DNA of 17,704 bases from an uncultured Erysipelotrichaceae bacterium (GCA_937900565.1 CALCFG010000115.1:1-17704), one strand, 5' to 3'. Shown: positions 7,316 through 14,875, numbered from the stretch's first letter. The notes: a model not told the origin generated them from the letters alone. A program made the numbers and translations.

Positions 7316-8651
7316 ATCTTGCCTTCCTTAATGCTTTTCTACGTGCTAACGCACGTCTTCTTGCTTTTTTCTTTTCAATTCTAATCCATACAAAGGATAG
7401 ACCGAATAGTACAATACCACATCCTGTAATAATCAACCAATAGTGATTTAACCATTCAATCGTTTTTTCCAATAAAACCACCCAATTATTCACCGCTATT
7501 GTCGTCTCAACAACAATCGGTACTTGCCCAATAATACCTCGATTATCTTCAATGACTAAGGTTGCCACATGACTATTGGATAATATTGGTGCCTGCAATG
7601 GTTCATTAACTTCAACATAAGCATTGACATCATCCCCATAAATACCAATCGATTCATCCGCTTGGATTACAATATGTTGACGAGTACCTTTAATGCTTAA
7701 ATCTGCAATGGTTTCATTGGCTTGATATAAGGGAACATAGCTGAGTTGATGTTGTTGAATGTATTGATATGTATTAATTGCATCGGTTACATTATTGGCA
7801 TCATCTTCCCAAGGTGCACCACCTGTGACTAAAATATAACGATGCCCATTGGCTTCACCTAAGGAAGCTAAACAATATTGTGCTGGATTTGTAAAACCTG
7901 TTTTTGAACCTAACAATAGCGAAGGACACGCACCATCATATATTTTTTTACAATAGCGTTTTGTTGTTGATTCCATCGTTAACCCTAACGGATAAGTTGT
8001 TGTCGGTGCACTGGTATACTCAAAAGTAGTAAATATTTGATAAAATAAATCATTGTTTAAACAATATTGCAATAACGTTGCCATATCTTTCGCTGTTGAA
8101 TAATGGTTGGAATCATGAAGCCCACTGGTATTGACAAAATGTGTTCCATCCATTCCCAATTCTTGTGCTTTTTCATTCATTAATTGCACATAACCTTCTT
8201 CACTGCCACTCACCAATTTAGCAATCGCCCGCGTGCATTCTGCACCACTGGGTAACATAATGCCATAGAATAAATCCAACACTGAAACACTATCACCAAT
8301 CCCAAAACCTGCACGCGAAGCTTGCGCTTCAACCAATCCTTGAAAAATAGTTTCATCCAAAGTTATCATTTGATTGATATCACTTATGTTTTCAATACCA
8401 ACAATTAATGTCATCATCTTAGTTAATGATGCTGGATAAAAAGTTGATTCTCCATTATTTTCATAAATTAATTGCTGATTATCTAAATCATATAAATAAA
8501 TGTATTGCGATGCATAATCAATAAAACGTCGACTCATTAAGTCATTCGAACCAATGGATATGACAACATCTTCTTTAGCGTCAATGGGTTGACATAATCC
8601 TAAAAAAAAGAATAAGGAAATAAATATTAACCGAAATTTCTTCAAAAACAT
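7296..8651 (-). CDS. dacA: D-alanyl-D-alanine carboxypeptidase (PBP5/DacA type)
   Basis: Low-molecular-weight penicillin-binding protein that removes the terminal D-Ala of peptidoglycan stem peptides outside the membrane. 451 residues: signal peptide 1-25, peptidase S11 domain about 35-285, PBP5-C-like beta domain about 290-375, C-terminal membrane segment about 395-420, then a very basic tail (KKKARRRALARRKALRK) facing the cytosol. Active-site motifs are SLTK (75-78), SGA (135-137, in place of SGN) and KTG (250-252). A true membrane span with a cytoplasmic basic tail differs from the amphipathic anchor of E. coli PBP5. There is no Shine-Dalgarno sequence before ATG 8651; a TGC-TAAAAT extended -10 ends six bases before it, so a leaderless message is possible. 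First gene of a three-gene operon. Confidence 0.92.
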   Translation of the reverse strand: MFLKKFRLIFISLFFFLGLCQPIDAKEDVVISIGSNDLMSRRFIDYASQYIYLYDLDNQQLIYENNGESTFYPASLTKMMTLIVGIENISDINQMITLDETIFQGLVEAQASRAGFGIGDSVSVLDLFYGIMLPSGAECTRAIAKLVSGSEEGYVQLMNEKAQELGMDGTHFVNTSGLHDSNHYSTAKDMATLLQYCLNNDLFYQIFTTFEYTSAPTTTYPLGLTMESTTKRYCKKIYDGACPSLLLGSKTGFTNPAQYCLASLGEANGHRYILVTGGAPWEDDANNVTDAINTYQYIQQHQLSYVPLYQANETIADLSIKGTRQHIVIQADESIGIYGDDVNAYVEVNEPLQAPILSNSHVATLVIEDNRGIIGQVPIVVETTIAVNNWVVLLEKTIEWLNHYWLIITGCGIVLFGLSFVWIRIEKKKARRRALARRKALRKARYESKKE

Positions 8652-8657
8652 GACATT

Positions 8658-8666
8658 ATTTTAGCA
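8658..8666 (-). promoter_or_regulatory. Putative extended -10 element immediately before dacA
   Basis: On the minus strand TGC-TAAAAT, with only six bases (AATGTC) before the ATG of dacA. If used, transcription would begin at or next to the start codon. No convincing -35 at 16-18 bases; TTGCAT stands 19 bases upstream. Confidence 0.4.
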
Positions 8667-8729
8667 AATATCCATTCAATGTATGCAAAATATCTTACAT
8701 TTCACACAACTAATGTTTATGATACTTAC

Positions 8730-8758
8730 TTGTTTCAAGAATTTACTTAAGTTATAAT
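8730..8758 (+). promoter_or_regulatory. Promoter of tRNA-Leu(GAG)
   Basis: TTGTTT (8730-8735), a 17-base spacer and a perfect TATAAT (8753-8758), ten bases before the mature tRNA 5' end at 8768. Confidence 0.8.
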
Positions 8759-8767
8759 ACTAAATAT

Positions 8768-8851
8768 GCGCTAGTGGTGAAATGGTAGACACGTGGGCTT
8801 GAGGGGCTCATGGAGCAATCCGTGCAAGTTCAAATCTTGTCTAGCGCACCA
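8768..8851 (+). tRNA. tRNA-Leu (anticodon GAG)
   Basis: 84 bases with encoded CCA. Acceptor stem GCGCTAG/CTAGCGC, D arm with GGTAGACA, anticodon arm TGGGC-TTGAGGG-GCTCA giving GAG, short class II variable arm, T arm GCAAG-TTCAAAT-CTTGT with a terminal G-T pair. Single-gene unit with its own promoter and terminator, between convergent-facing vanW and dacA. Confidence 0.93.
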
Positions 8852-8862
8852 ATTAATGACTT

Positions 8863-8896
8863 AAAGAGTTTATAAATTGAACTCTTTTATTTTTTT
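8863..8896 (+). terminator. Terminator of tRNA-Leu(GAG)
   Basis: An 8-bp stem AAAGAGTT/AACTCTTT with a 9-base loop, followed by TATTTTTTT on the plus strand, 11 bases after the tRNA CCA. The T-run lies over the stop codon of the convergent vanW gene; it has no T-run in the vanW direction. Confidence 0.8.
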
Positions 8897-9714
8897 ATTA
8901 ATGTCGGATCTATCGTATTTATGTCGTACATCACTTTGGCATGATTTTCTTGCAATACGCGTTCATCATGACGAATCCCTGTTTGTTTATTAACGGCATA
9001 ACGGATAACCTTACCGCAGCAATAGTAATCATTTCCTTCTTGAACAAACTGTTCATCCACACAACGAATATGATATTTATCTACCGGTTCTTGATCACAA
9101 TACAAATATCCTTTTAAATAATCATCATCCATTGTAAAAACAAGTTGATAAGTTGCGGTAGTCGTGTTCAGAAAACGATAATCTAAATAATTATAGACAA
9201 TGGAAGTTCCTACTCCAAATGGTGTTGTACGATTGTAATCAGGAAACAAATCCATTTGTTGATGGTGATGCCGTTCCACAATGGTTAATGGCGAATGCAA
9301 AATTAACCAATGAATTAAATTCGTAAATTGACACATCCCACCACCGATGCCTTGATCTATCCCATCTTTTCCAATCGTTAATCCAACCAAATATCCTTTA
9401 TCTTTACTAATTGAACCAACCAACTTCCAAAAAGAAAATGTTTCATTTGGCCGAATGATTATATTCGTTACATGAGGTAATGCCAACGATAAATTTACGC
9501 GCTTATTTTTTTGCAATTGCATGTCCACATTACCCAATTTACGTTCAATCAATGAATTATGTTTACTGACGAGATAGGGTAACAATTTTTCATGTCTACT
9601 TGTTGCAAAGTGAACATGATTAAAACAATCACTTAAATTACGTTTTATTATTAAGCGTTGTGTACTGATTTCATAAGTGATAGGTGAAATTTCACAAAAT
9701 AACTTGCGACGCAT
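8887..9714 (-). CDS. vanW: VanW family protein
   Basis: A 275-residue member of the VanW family, accessory proteins found in some vancomycin-resistance clusters and, far more often, alone in Gram-positive genomes; their biochemical role is not settled. The opening MRRKLFCEISPITYEIS and the core ETFSFWKLVG (91-100) and GGGMCQFTNLIHWL (124-137), followed by a His cluster ERHHHQQMDLFPD, are the conserved parts. I start at ATG 9714, which has GGAGAG 5 bases before it; an in-frame TTG 12 codons earlier has no ribosome site and falls in decayed sequence. No vanA/B-type ligase, vanH or vanX lies near, so this is not a resistance cluster. No signal peptide is seen. Confidence 0.9.
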   Translation of the reverse strand: MRRKLFCEISPITYEISTQRLIIKRNLSDCFNHVHFATSRHEKLLPYLVSKHNSLIERKLGNVDMQLQKNKRVNLSLALPHVTNIIIRPNETFSFWKLVGSISKDKGYLVGLTIGKDGIDQGIGGGMCQFTNLIHWLILHSPLTIVERHHHQQMDLFPDYNRTTPFGVGTSIVYNYLDYRFLNTTTATYQLVFTMDDDYLKGYLYCDQEPVDKYHIRCVDEQFVQEGNDYYCCGKVIRYAVNKQTGIRHDERVLQENHAKVMYDINTIDPTLIKK

Positions 9715-9736
9715 ACATACTCTCCAATAAATATTC

Positions 9737-9953
9737 CTAGTATCTTTCAATAATATCTAAATTATTGGTTGCAAAACATTGCACCCACTGCCTAATGGGA
9801 TATTGCGTAAAGTATTGGTTTAAAACTTGTTTCGTTGTATTAATCCAATAATCGTATTGGTACATGAAATAAAGCATCATTCATACTGGATAAGAATCCG
9901 TTAACTACCCTATAAATCCCAAATCAATGCTTTTCTCATCCACACTGTATTTT
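9737..9953 (-). pseudogene. Decayed reading frame upstream of vanW (origin unknown)
   Basis: One minus-strand frame reads as ordinary protein for about 72 codons but is broken by two in-frame stops. It gives VKYSVDEKSIDLGFIG, stop, LTDSYPV, stop, then a 47-residue stretch opening with MMLYFMYQYDYW and including NQYFTQYPIRQWVQ, ending with TAG at 9737. No ribosome site precedes any start. The last part has a faint look of an acetyltransferase C-terminus (Y/FP-I then ATNNL), but I cannot identify it. The stretch could also be a real 47-residue peptide (9737-9880); I think a gene remnant is more likely. The rest of 9715-10037 holds only the adhE terminator. Confidence 0.35.
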
Positions 9954-9971
9954 ACATCAATTTAATCATTT

Positions 9972-10009
9972 AAAAAAAAGAACATCGATTGGTCATGATC
10001 GATGCTCTT
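9972..10009 (-). terminator. Rho-independent terminator of adhE
   Basis: A 12-bp stem AAGAGCATCGAT/ATCGATGTTCTT (one G-T pair) with an 8-base loop, followed by a run of eight T on the minus strand. Lies 29 bases after the adhE stop. A second small inverted repeat AATGAGT/ACTCATT spans the stop codon (10024-10039). Confidence 0.9.
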
Positions 10010-10037
10010 ATGTTTTGTCATAAAATGAGTGAACTCA

Positions 10038-12707
10038 TTAGAATTTGTTTAATTTACCACCTTTTGTGTAGTTACCATAGTATGCATCCGTTAAGATTTG
10101 TTTCATTTCTTCTAACATACATACACGTGGGTTAGCTGGAGTACATTGGTCTTCATACGCTTCATAGACTAAATCTTCTAAGTTATCAAACCATGTTTTT
10201 TCATCAATACCTTGCGCTTGGAATGATTGTTGAATACCAACTTGATCAATTAAATCATAACAAGCATCAGCGAATAAAATTACACCTTGTTCCACATCAG
10301 TAAATGGCATACCCAAATCATTGGCTAATTCTGCATATTTTTTATCGGCAACATATTCATTTGCTTTAGGCCATACGCCAGGTTTACTTGGATGAGTACC
10401 GTTATAACGAATAACGTGTGGTAAAAGAATCGCATTTGCACGACCGTGCGGTACATGGTAACGTGCCCCAATTTTATGGGCCATTGAGTGACATACACCT
10501 AAGAAGCCATTGGCAAAGCACATACCACCAATTGCTGCAGCATTTGCCATCTTTTCACGCGCTAAACGATCATTAGCACCTTTTTCATATGCTCTTGGTA
10601 AATAATTGAATACTAATTTAACCGCTTGAACACATAATCCATCCGTATAGTCATTACTGTACGTTGATACAAATGCTTCCGCAGCATGGGTTAATACGTC
10701 AATACCAGTATCAGCCGTTACAGATTTTGGTAGATTTTCTGTAAATGCTGAGTCAATAATGGCAACATTCGGTGTTAAGGCATAATCGGTTAATGGATAT
10801 TTTTTATTTTCTACTTTATCGCTGATTACCGCAAACGGTGTTACCTCACTACCCGTACCACTTGTTGTTGGTACACAAACTAAACGTGCTTTTTTGCCTA
10901 ATTCTGGTACTTGGAAGGCACGTTTTCTTATGTCCATGAATTTTTGTTTGATATCATCAAAAGATACATCAGGTTGTTCATAGAATAACCACATACCCTT
11001 CGCAGCATCCATGGCGCTACCACCACCCAACGCAATAATCACATCTGGTTGGAATGAATTCATTAATTTCACACCATCACGCACCGTTTGAATACTTGGA
11101 TCTGGTTCAACATCGCAATATAATTGAACATCCACTTTATCTGGTCGAGCAGCTAAAACATCCATAATTCGTTTTGTAAAGCCTAAGTCAACCATCGTAT
11201 GGTCACATACGATAAACGCTCTATGAATGTAGCGCATATCTTTTAAATAATTAATACTATTGCGTTCAAAATAAATTTTAGGTGGAACTTTAAACCATTG
11301 CATACTGTTACGTCTTCTTCCTATCGTTTTTACGTTAATTAAGTTAACTGTGGATACGTTACCACTAACTGAGTTATGTCCGTATGATCCACACCCTAAA
11401 GTTAAAGAAGGAATTAACTCATTGTAAATATTACCAATACCACCAAAAGTAGAAGGTTGATTAACAAGAATACGGCAAGCTTTTAATTTTTTACCAAATT
11501 CTTCCATTAAATGAGTATCTGCCGTATGAATTGCAGCAGAGTGACCTAATCCATTGAATTCAACACATTGTAGCGCCATTGCTACGCCTTCTTCACTGTC
11601 TTTACAACGAATCAAAGCCAAAGTTGGACTTAATTTTTCACGTGTCATTGGTTCATTTGGCCCAATTTCTTTTACTTCACACGCTAATACAATAGTTTTT
11701 GGATCCACTTCAAAGCCTGCTTGTTGAGCAATCCACGTTGCATCTTTACCCGCAATGGCACTATTTAAACGTGCATTATCCACATCTTTGCTGTATGCTT
11801 TTACACCAAAAGCATATTTTTCTAACAATTCTTTTTCTTTCTTGTTACAAATATGTACATGGTAGTCTTTTAATAACGTTAAGAATTTGTCGTAAGCAAC
11901 ATCATCAATAATGATGGTTTGTTCAGAAGCACAAATCATACCATTATCAAACGCTTTTGAACTTGCAATATCATTCGCAGCTTGACGTAAATTCGCACTC
12001 TTTTCTACATACGCTGGAACATTTCCTGCACCTACACCTAATGCTGGTTTACCGCAACTGTAAGCAGCTTTTACCATGGCATTACCACCAGTTGCTAAAA
12101 TTGTTGCAACACCATCGTGGTTCATTAATAAGCTGGTTGAATCCATACTTGGATGTTCTACCCATTGAATGCAATCTTTTGGTGCACCTGCTTTAATTGC
12201 AGCTTCATACATTACTTGAGCGGCCGCTTTAGAACATTGTTGTGCTAATGGATGGAAAGCAAAGACAATTGGGTTGCGTGTTTTCAAACAAATTAATGCT
12301 TTAAATATTACAGTACTTGTTGGGTTAGTTACTGGTGTAATACCACACACAACCCCAACAGGATCTGCCACATATTCAAGATCATGCAATGGATCAGTGC
12401 CAATAATTCCAACTGTTTTTTGTCCACGCATGTTGTTAACAATATATTCACTTGCGAATAAGTTTTTTGTTGCTTTATCTTCAAATACACCACGTTTAGT
12501 TTCTTCAACAGCTAAACGCGCTAAACGACCATGAGCATCCAATGCAGCAACACTACATTTTGCCACAATATGATCAACTTGCTCTTGGTCCAATTCCAAG
12601 AAACTTTGCAAAGCAACTTGTGCCTTTTCAACAAGTTCATTTACTTCAACTTGAGCTTGTTGTCTTGCTAATTCTTTTTCATCAAGATTTACTTTATTTT
12701 CACTCAT
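10038..12707 (-). CDS. adhE: Bifunctional acetaldehyde-CoA/alcohol dehydrogenase
   Basis: Converts acetyl-CoA to acetaldehyde and then ethanol, reoxidising two NADH per acetyl-CoA in fermentation; members form cytosolic filaments (spirosomes). 889 residues, the family length. Residues 1-450 are the CoA-acylating aldehyde dehydrogenase with catalytic C259 in NGMICASEQ. Residues 460-889 are the iron alcohol dehydrogenase with GGGSAMDAAK (561-570), TTSGTGSEVTPFAV (614-627) and iron ligands D670, H674, H740 and H754 at the spacing of E. coli AdhE. ATG 12707 has AAGGAG about 8 bases before it. Single-gene unit ended by a strong terminator. Upstream lie a TTGACA promoter overlapped by a Rex-like palindrome, and cre-like boxes, so NADH/NAD and carbon control are both likely. 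Confidence 0.98.
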   Translation of the reverse strand: MSENKVNLDEKELARQQAQVEVNELVEKAQVALQSFLELDQEQVDHIVAKCSVAALDAHGRLARLAVEETKRGVFEDKATKNLFASEYIVNNMRGQKTVGIIGTDPLHDLEYVADPVGVVCGITPVTNPTSTVIFKALICLKTRNPIVFAFHPLAQQCSKAAAQVMYEAAIKAGAPKDCIQWVEHPSMDSTSLLMNHDGVATILATGGNAMVKAAYSCGKPALGVGAGNVPAYVEKSANLRQAANDIASSKAFDNGMICASEQTIIIDDVAYDKFLTLLKDYHVHICNKKEKELLEKYAFGVKAYSKDVDNARLNSAIAGKDATWIAQQAGFEVDPKTIVLACEVKEIGPNEPMTREKLSPTLALIRCKDSEEGVAMALQCVEFNGLGHSAAIHTADTHLMEEFGKKLKACRILVNQPSTFGGIGNIYNELIPSLTLGCGSYGHNSVSGNVSTVNLINVKTIGRRRNSMQWFKVPPKIYFERNSINYLKDMRYIHRAFIVCDHTMVDLGFTKRIMDVLAARPDKVDVQLYCDVEPDPSIQTVRDGVKLMNSFQPDVIIALGGGSAMDAAKGMWLFYEQPDVSFDDIKQKFMDIRKRAFQVPELGKKARLVCVPTTSGTGSEVTPFAVISDKVENKKYPLTDYALTPNVAIIDSAFTENLPKSVTADTGIDVLTHAAEAFVSTYSNDYTDGLCVQAVKLVFNYLPRAYEKGANDRLAREKMANAAAIGGMCFANGFLGVCHSMAHKIGARYHVPHGRANAILLPHVIRYNGTHPSKPGVWPKANEYVADKKYAELANDLGMPFTDVEQGVILFADACYDLIDQVGIQQSFQAQGIDEKTWFDNLEDLVYEAYEDQCTPANPRVCMLEEMKQILTDAYYGNYTKGGKLNKF

Positions 12708-12745
12708 ATTTTACTCCTTGTGATATGCTTCACATCACGCATATG

Positions 12746-12775
12746 AGCATATTCCAGTTGTGAATCAATTGTCAA
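12746..12775 (-). promoter_or_regulatory. adhE promoter
   Basis: On the minus strand a consensus -35 TTGACA (12770-12775), an 18-base spacer and TATGCT (12746-12751, 4 of 6). Transcription would start near 12740, giving a leader of about 30 bases with the ribosome site. The -10 lies in one arm of a 7-bp inverted repeat ATATGCT (12723-12729)/AGCATAT (12746-12752). Confidence 0.65.
12758..12775 (-). promoter_or_regulatory. Rex-like operator over the adhE -35 element
   Basis: Minus strand TTGACAATTGATTCACAA against the Gram-positive Rex consensus TTGTGAA-N4-TTCACAA: 12 of 14 fixed positions match. The two differences are the bases that turn the left half into a consensus -35 TTGACA. A repressor bound here would block RNA polymerase directly. 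adhE is a common Rex target in Bacillota. Assignment to Rex is inference; rex is not in the window. Confidence 0.5.
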
Positions 12776-12797
12776 TACTAAAAATTAAACTTTTCAC

Positions 12798-12814
12798 ATG
12801 TAATCGTTTACATT
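12798..12814. promoter_or_regulatory. cre box (CcpA site), perfect consensus match
   Basis: ATGTAATCGTTTACATT fits WTGNAANCGNWNNCAWW at every position and is also a perfect 6-bp inverted repeat, ATGTAA/TTACAT around TCGT. It lies 23 bp upstream of the adhE -35 and about 110 bp upstream of the esterase start. Confidence 0.6.
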
Positions 12815-12821
12815 CGAAAAT

Positions 12822-12839
12822 TTTCACAAGTATGTGAAA
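12822..12839. promoter_or_regulatory. Inverted repeat TTTCACA-N4-TGTGAAA between adhE and the esterase gene
   Basis: A perfect 7-bp inverted repeat around AGTA. Its halves match the Rex half-site in the opposite order (TTCACA outwards first). TTCACAA here (12823-12829) also forms the right half of an imperfect Rex-like 18-mer at 12812-12829. TTTTCACA occurs three times in this spacer, starting at 12791, 12821 and 12870. Confidence 0.45.
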
Positions 12840-12853
12840 TGAAAGCGTTTTTA
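12840..12853. promoter_or_regulatory. Second cre-like box
   Basis: TGAAAGCGTTTTTA matches TGWAARCGYTWNCW at all but the conserved C near the end. It abuts the TTTCACA/TGTGAAA repeat and lies 71 bp before the esterase start. Confidence 0.45.
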
Positions 12854-12923
12854 GGCGGTATGTATTAAATTTTCACAAATTGTTTTATGTTTAAATTATT
12901 TATCATCATGTTAAACTTTTGTT

Positions 12924-13850
12924 ATGGCAAATTATTCCTATTCACCATTTTTAAAAGCACCGCAAGGCATTTCGATTGACCACATAGATATTGATTCACG
13001 ATTAATTTTAGACCCACTGGATAAAATTGTTCAGTTTCAAAAAAAGTCATTATTGGATGTTGAATTACCCAATGATGTGACATTAATGACCTTACGCATC
13101 CCATCCTACGATAAAAAAAAGATTGTTTTATATTGTTTGATTCCCACTAACTGGCAAGATAATCGCATCTTGTTTCATTGCCATGGTGGAGGTTTTTTAC
13201 TACCGGTACATCCAACATGTTTTCATATTGCTTATCAATATGCGCATTTAAACCATTGCATGGTTGTTTTACCTGACTATCGTACCGCAATTCATCATCC
13301 GTACCCTATCTCATTAATGGATTGTGTTGCAAGCTATCATTACATGGATCAAACATTTAATCTTAGTAACAGTATTATTAGTGGGGATAGTGCCGGTGGA
13401 TGTCTAGCAATTAGCCTAAATCGCTATTTATATGCCAACAATTCACTGAAATCAAAGGCTAATTTATTACTTTATCCAGTAACGGATAATAGTCAGCACT
13501 ATGCCAGTATTGAACAATATAAACGTGCTGAAGTATGGAACAGTAATTGCAATCAAGCAATGTGGAAAATTTATTGTGATACTGCATCAATCGATGAATT
13601 TACCATTCCAATGCAAATCGATAACATGAAACATTTTAATCCCACATATATCGAAGTTTGCGAAATGGATATATTAAAAGACCAAGGAATTGCTTTTTAC
13701 AATAAGTGCAGCGCATGTAATGAAAAAATCACCCTTTCACGAATTCCAGGCGCATATCATGCGTTTGACAGTGATACAAACAATCCTTTTGTTAAAACTA
13801 TCTTGTTAAACCGCAGTCAATGGTTAGAACAAAACTTTAATAACCATTAA
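12924..13850 (+). CDS. Alpha/beta hydrolase, HSL (hormone-sensitive lipase) family esterase
   Basis: A 308-residue cytosolic carboxylesterase of the HSL/family IV type. HGGG (87-90) forms the oxyanion hole, the nucleophile is S156 in GDSAGG, the acid is D249 in the EMDILKDQG stretch, and the base is H279 in GAYHAFD, so the triad is complete. The first 70 residues are the cap region. It probably acts on short acyl esters; the natural substrate is unknown. ATG 12924 has no Shine-Dalgarno sequence, and I see only weak promoter elements (TTGTTT with 15 bases to TATCAT at 12901). It is divergent from adhE and shares its operator-rich spacer, so it may be under the same carbon or redox control. Ends at a bidirectional terminator. 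Confidence 0.9.
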   Translation: MANYSYSPFLKAPQGISIDHIDIDSRLILDPLDKIVQFQKKSLLDVELPNDVTLMTLRIPSYDKKKIVLYCLIPTNWQDNRILFHCHGGGFLLPVHPTCFHIAYQYAHLNHCMVVLPDYRTAIHHPYPISLMDCVASYHYMDQTFNLSNSIISGDSAGGCLAISLNRYLYANNSLKSKANLLLYPVTDNSQHYASIEQYKRAEVWNSNCNQAMWKIYCDTASIDEFTIPMQIDNMKHFNPTYIEVCEMDILKDQGIAFYNKCSACNEKITLSRIPGAYHAFDSDTNNPFVKTILLNRSQWLEQNFNNH

Positions 13851-13894
13851 AAATTTATTACTAACTTTTTTTTCATTAATACTTGCGATGTTTT

Positions 13895-13930
13895 AAAAAG
13901 ACTATCCAAAGTTTAACGGATAGTCTTTTT
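13895..13930. terminator. Bidirectional terminator between the esterase and mscS genes
   Basis: A 13-bp perfect stem AAAAAGACTATCC/GGATAGTCTTTTT with a 10-base loop. T-runs flank it on both strands, and it serves the converging genes that end at 13850 and 13937. Confidence 0.92.
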
Positions 13931-13936
13931 TACTGA

Positions 13937-14746
13937 TTATTTTGATAAAGTAATGGTTGGATAAGGAATGGTAATTCCTTGCTGATCAAACGCCAATTTA
14001 ACACTTCGACGTAAATCATAGCTCATTTCAATACCATCACCACTAGTTGCTGTGTAAATAAAGGCCTTTAATTCAATGCCACTATCTAACCAATTGGATA
14101 CCACTACACGGGTATCCTTTTCTCTATCCACTAAGTGCAATGGATGATCTAATATCTGTTGCTTAATGATGGAACAAGCTAAATCTATGTCATCATTGTA
14201 AGCAATACTGAATAATAACGGCGTTAAAGCAAAGGATTCCGTACGACTTAAATTTTCAATAATACTCGTGTTCATTATTCGATTGGGAACAATCAACAAC
14301 GTATTGGTTAATGTTTTAATAACCGTTTGCCGTATGGATATATCCATTACCGTACCCTTAATATTTTCACTTTGAATATAAATCAATTCACCCACGGAAA
14401 AAGGTTTATTCACAATAATAAACATTCCTGCAATTAAATCCGAAGCTAATTCTTGGCAAGCTAACCCTATAATTACAGCTAAAATTCCAGTACTGGCCAA
14501 TAATGCGGTAACGATATCTTTACTTGCTTTAAATTGAAATAAAATCACACATAAAAATAAAAATATATAAATTGTTTTTTTAGTTCGCAATTGAAATGCG
14601 TTTAACTTTACATTTCGCTTACGTATGATGGCCATCATCACTTTATTAACAAATGCTATAAATGTAATCCACATTACTAACGTTAATACCGTTGTAATTG
14701 GATCGTTAATCATTAGTTTATCCCAAATATTTTCAAACCATTCCAT
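13937..14746 (-). CDS. mscS: Small-conductance mechanosensitive channel (MscS family)
   Basis: 269 residues, close to the minimal MscS of 286. Membrane segments lie at about 17-37, 55-75 and 80-112. The third has the Ala/Gly pattern of the pore helix (TALLASTGILAVIIGLACQE) followed by DLIAGMFIIVNKPFSVGE, the family signature leading into the cytoplasmic beta domain (about 113-180) and the alpha/beta vestibule domain. It opens on membrane tension to release solutes in osmotic down-shock. ATG 14746 has only a weak ribosome site (GGTGA). It begins 20 bases after the 3' CCA of tRNA-Leu(CAG) with no promoter or terminator between, so it appears to be read together with the tRNA and perhaps with the ZIP gene. 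Confidence 0.92.
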   Translation of the reverse strand: MEWFENIWDKLMINDPITTVLTLVMWITFIAFVNKVMMAIIRKRNVKLNAFQLRTKKTIYIFLFLCVILFQFKASKDIVTALLASTGILAVIIGLACQELASDLIAGMFIIVNKPFSVGELIYIQSENIKGTVMDISIRQTVIKTLTNTLLIVPNRIMNTSIIENLSRTESFALTPLLFSIAYNDDIDLACSIIKQQILDHPLHLVDREKDTRVVVSNWLDSGIELKAFIYTATSGDGIEMSYDLRRSVKLAFDQQGITIPYPTITLSK

Positions 14747-14766
14747 AATTCACCAACAAATAAAAA

Positions 14767-14851
14767 TGGTGCGACCAACAAGACTTGAACTTGCACAAGT
14801 TACCTTACTAGAATCTGAATCTAGCGCGTCTACCAGTTCCGCCATGGTCGC
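14767..14851 (-). tRNA. tRNA-Leu (anticodon CAG)
   Basis: 85 bases with encoded CCA. Acceptor stem GCGACCA/TGGTCGC, anticodon arm CTAGA-TTCAGAT-TCTAG giving CAG, long variable arm, T arm with GTTCAAGTC. It sits 24 bases after the ZIP stop and 20 bases before mscS, all in one direction. It is the third leucine isoacceptor in the window. Confidence 0.95.
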
Positions 14852-14861
14852 ATCAATAGTT

Positions 14862-14867
14862 AGTATA
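14862..14867 (-). promoter_or_regulatory. Possible -10 element of tRNA-Leu(CAG)
   Basis: TATACT on the minus strand, ten bases before the mature tRNA 5' end, the same distance as at tRNA-Leu(GAG). No -35 stands at 16-18 bases; TTGTCA is only 11 bases away. The unit may rely wholly or partly on read-through from the ZIP gene. Confidence 0.35.
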
Positions 14868-14875
14868 CGCTTTTT

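Noticed and set aside
9715..9750. TTG start giving VanW 12 more N-terminal residues
   Set aside because: No ribosome site precedes the TTG, the ATG at 9714 has GGAGAG at a good distance, and the family typically starts with the Met-Arg-Arg-Lys region.
12812..12829. A second full Rex operator
   Set aside because: One half TTCACAA is perfect but the other half matches at only four of seven positions, so I count it as a half-site only.
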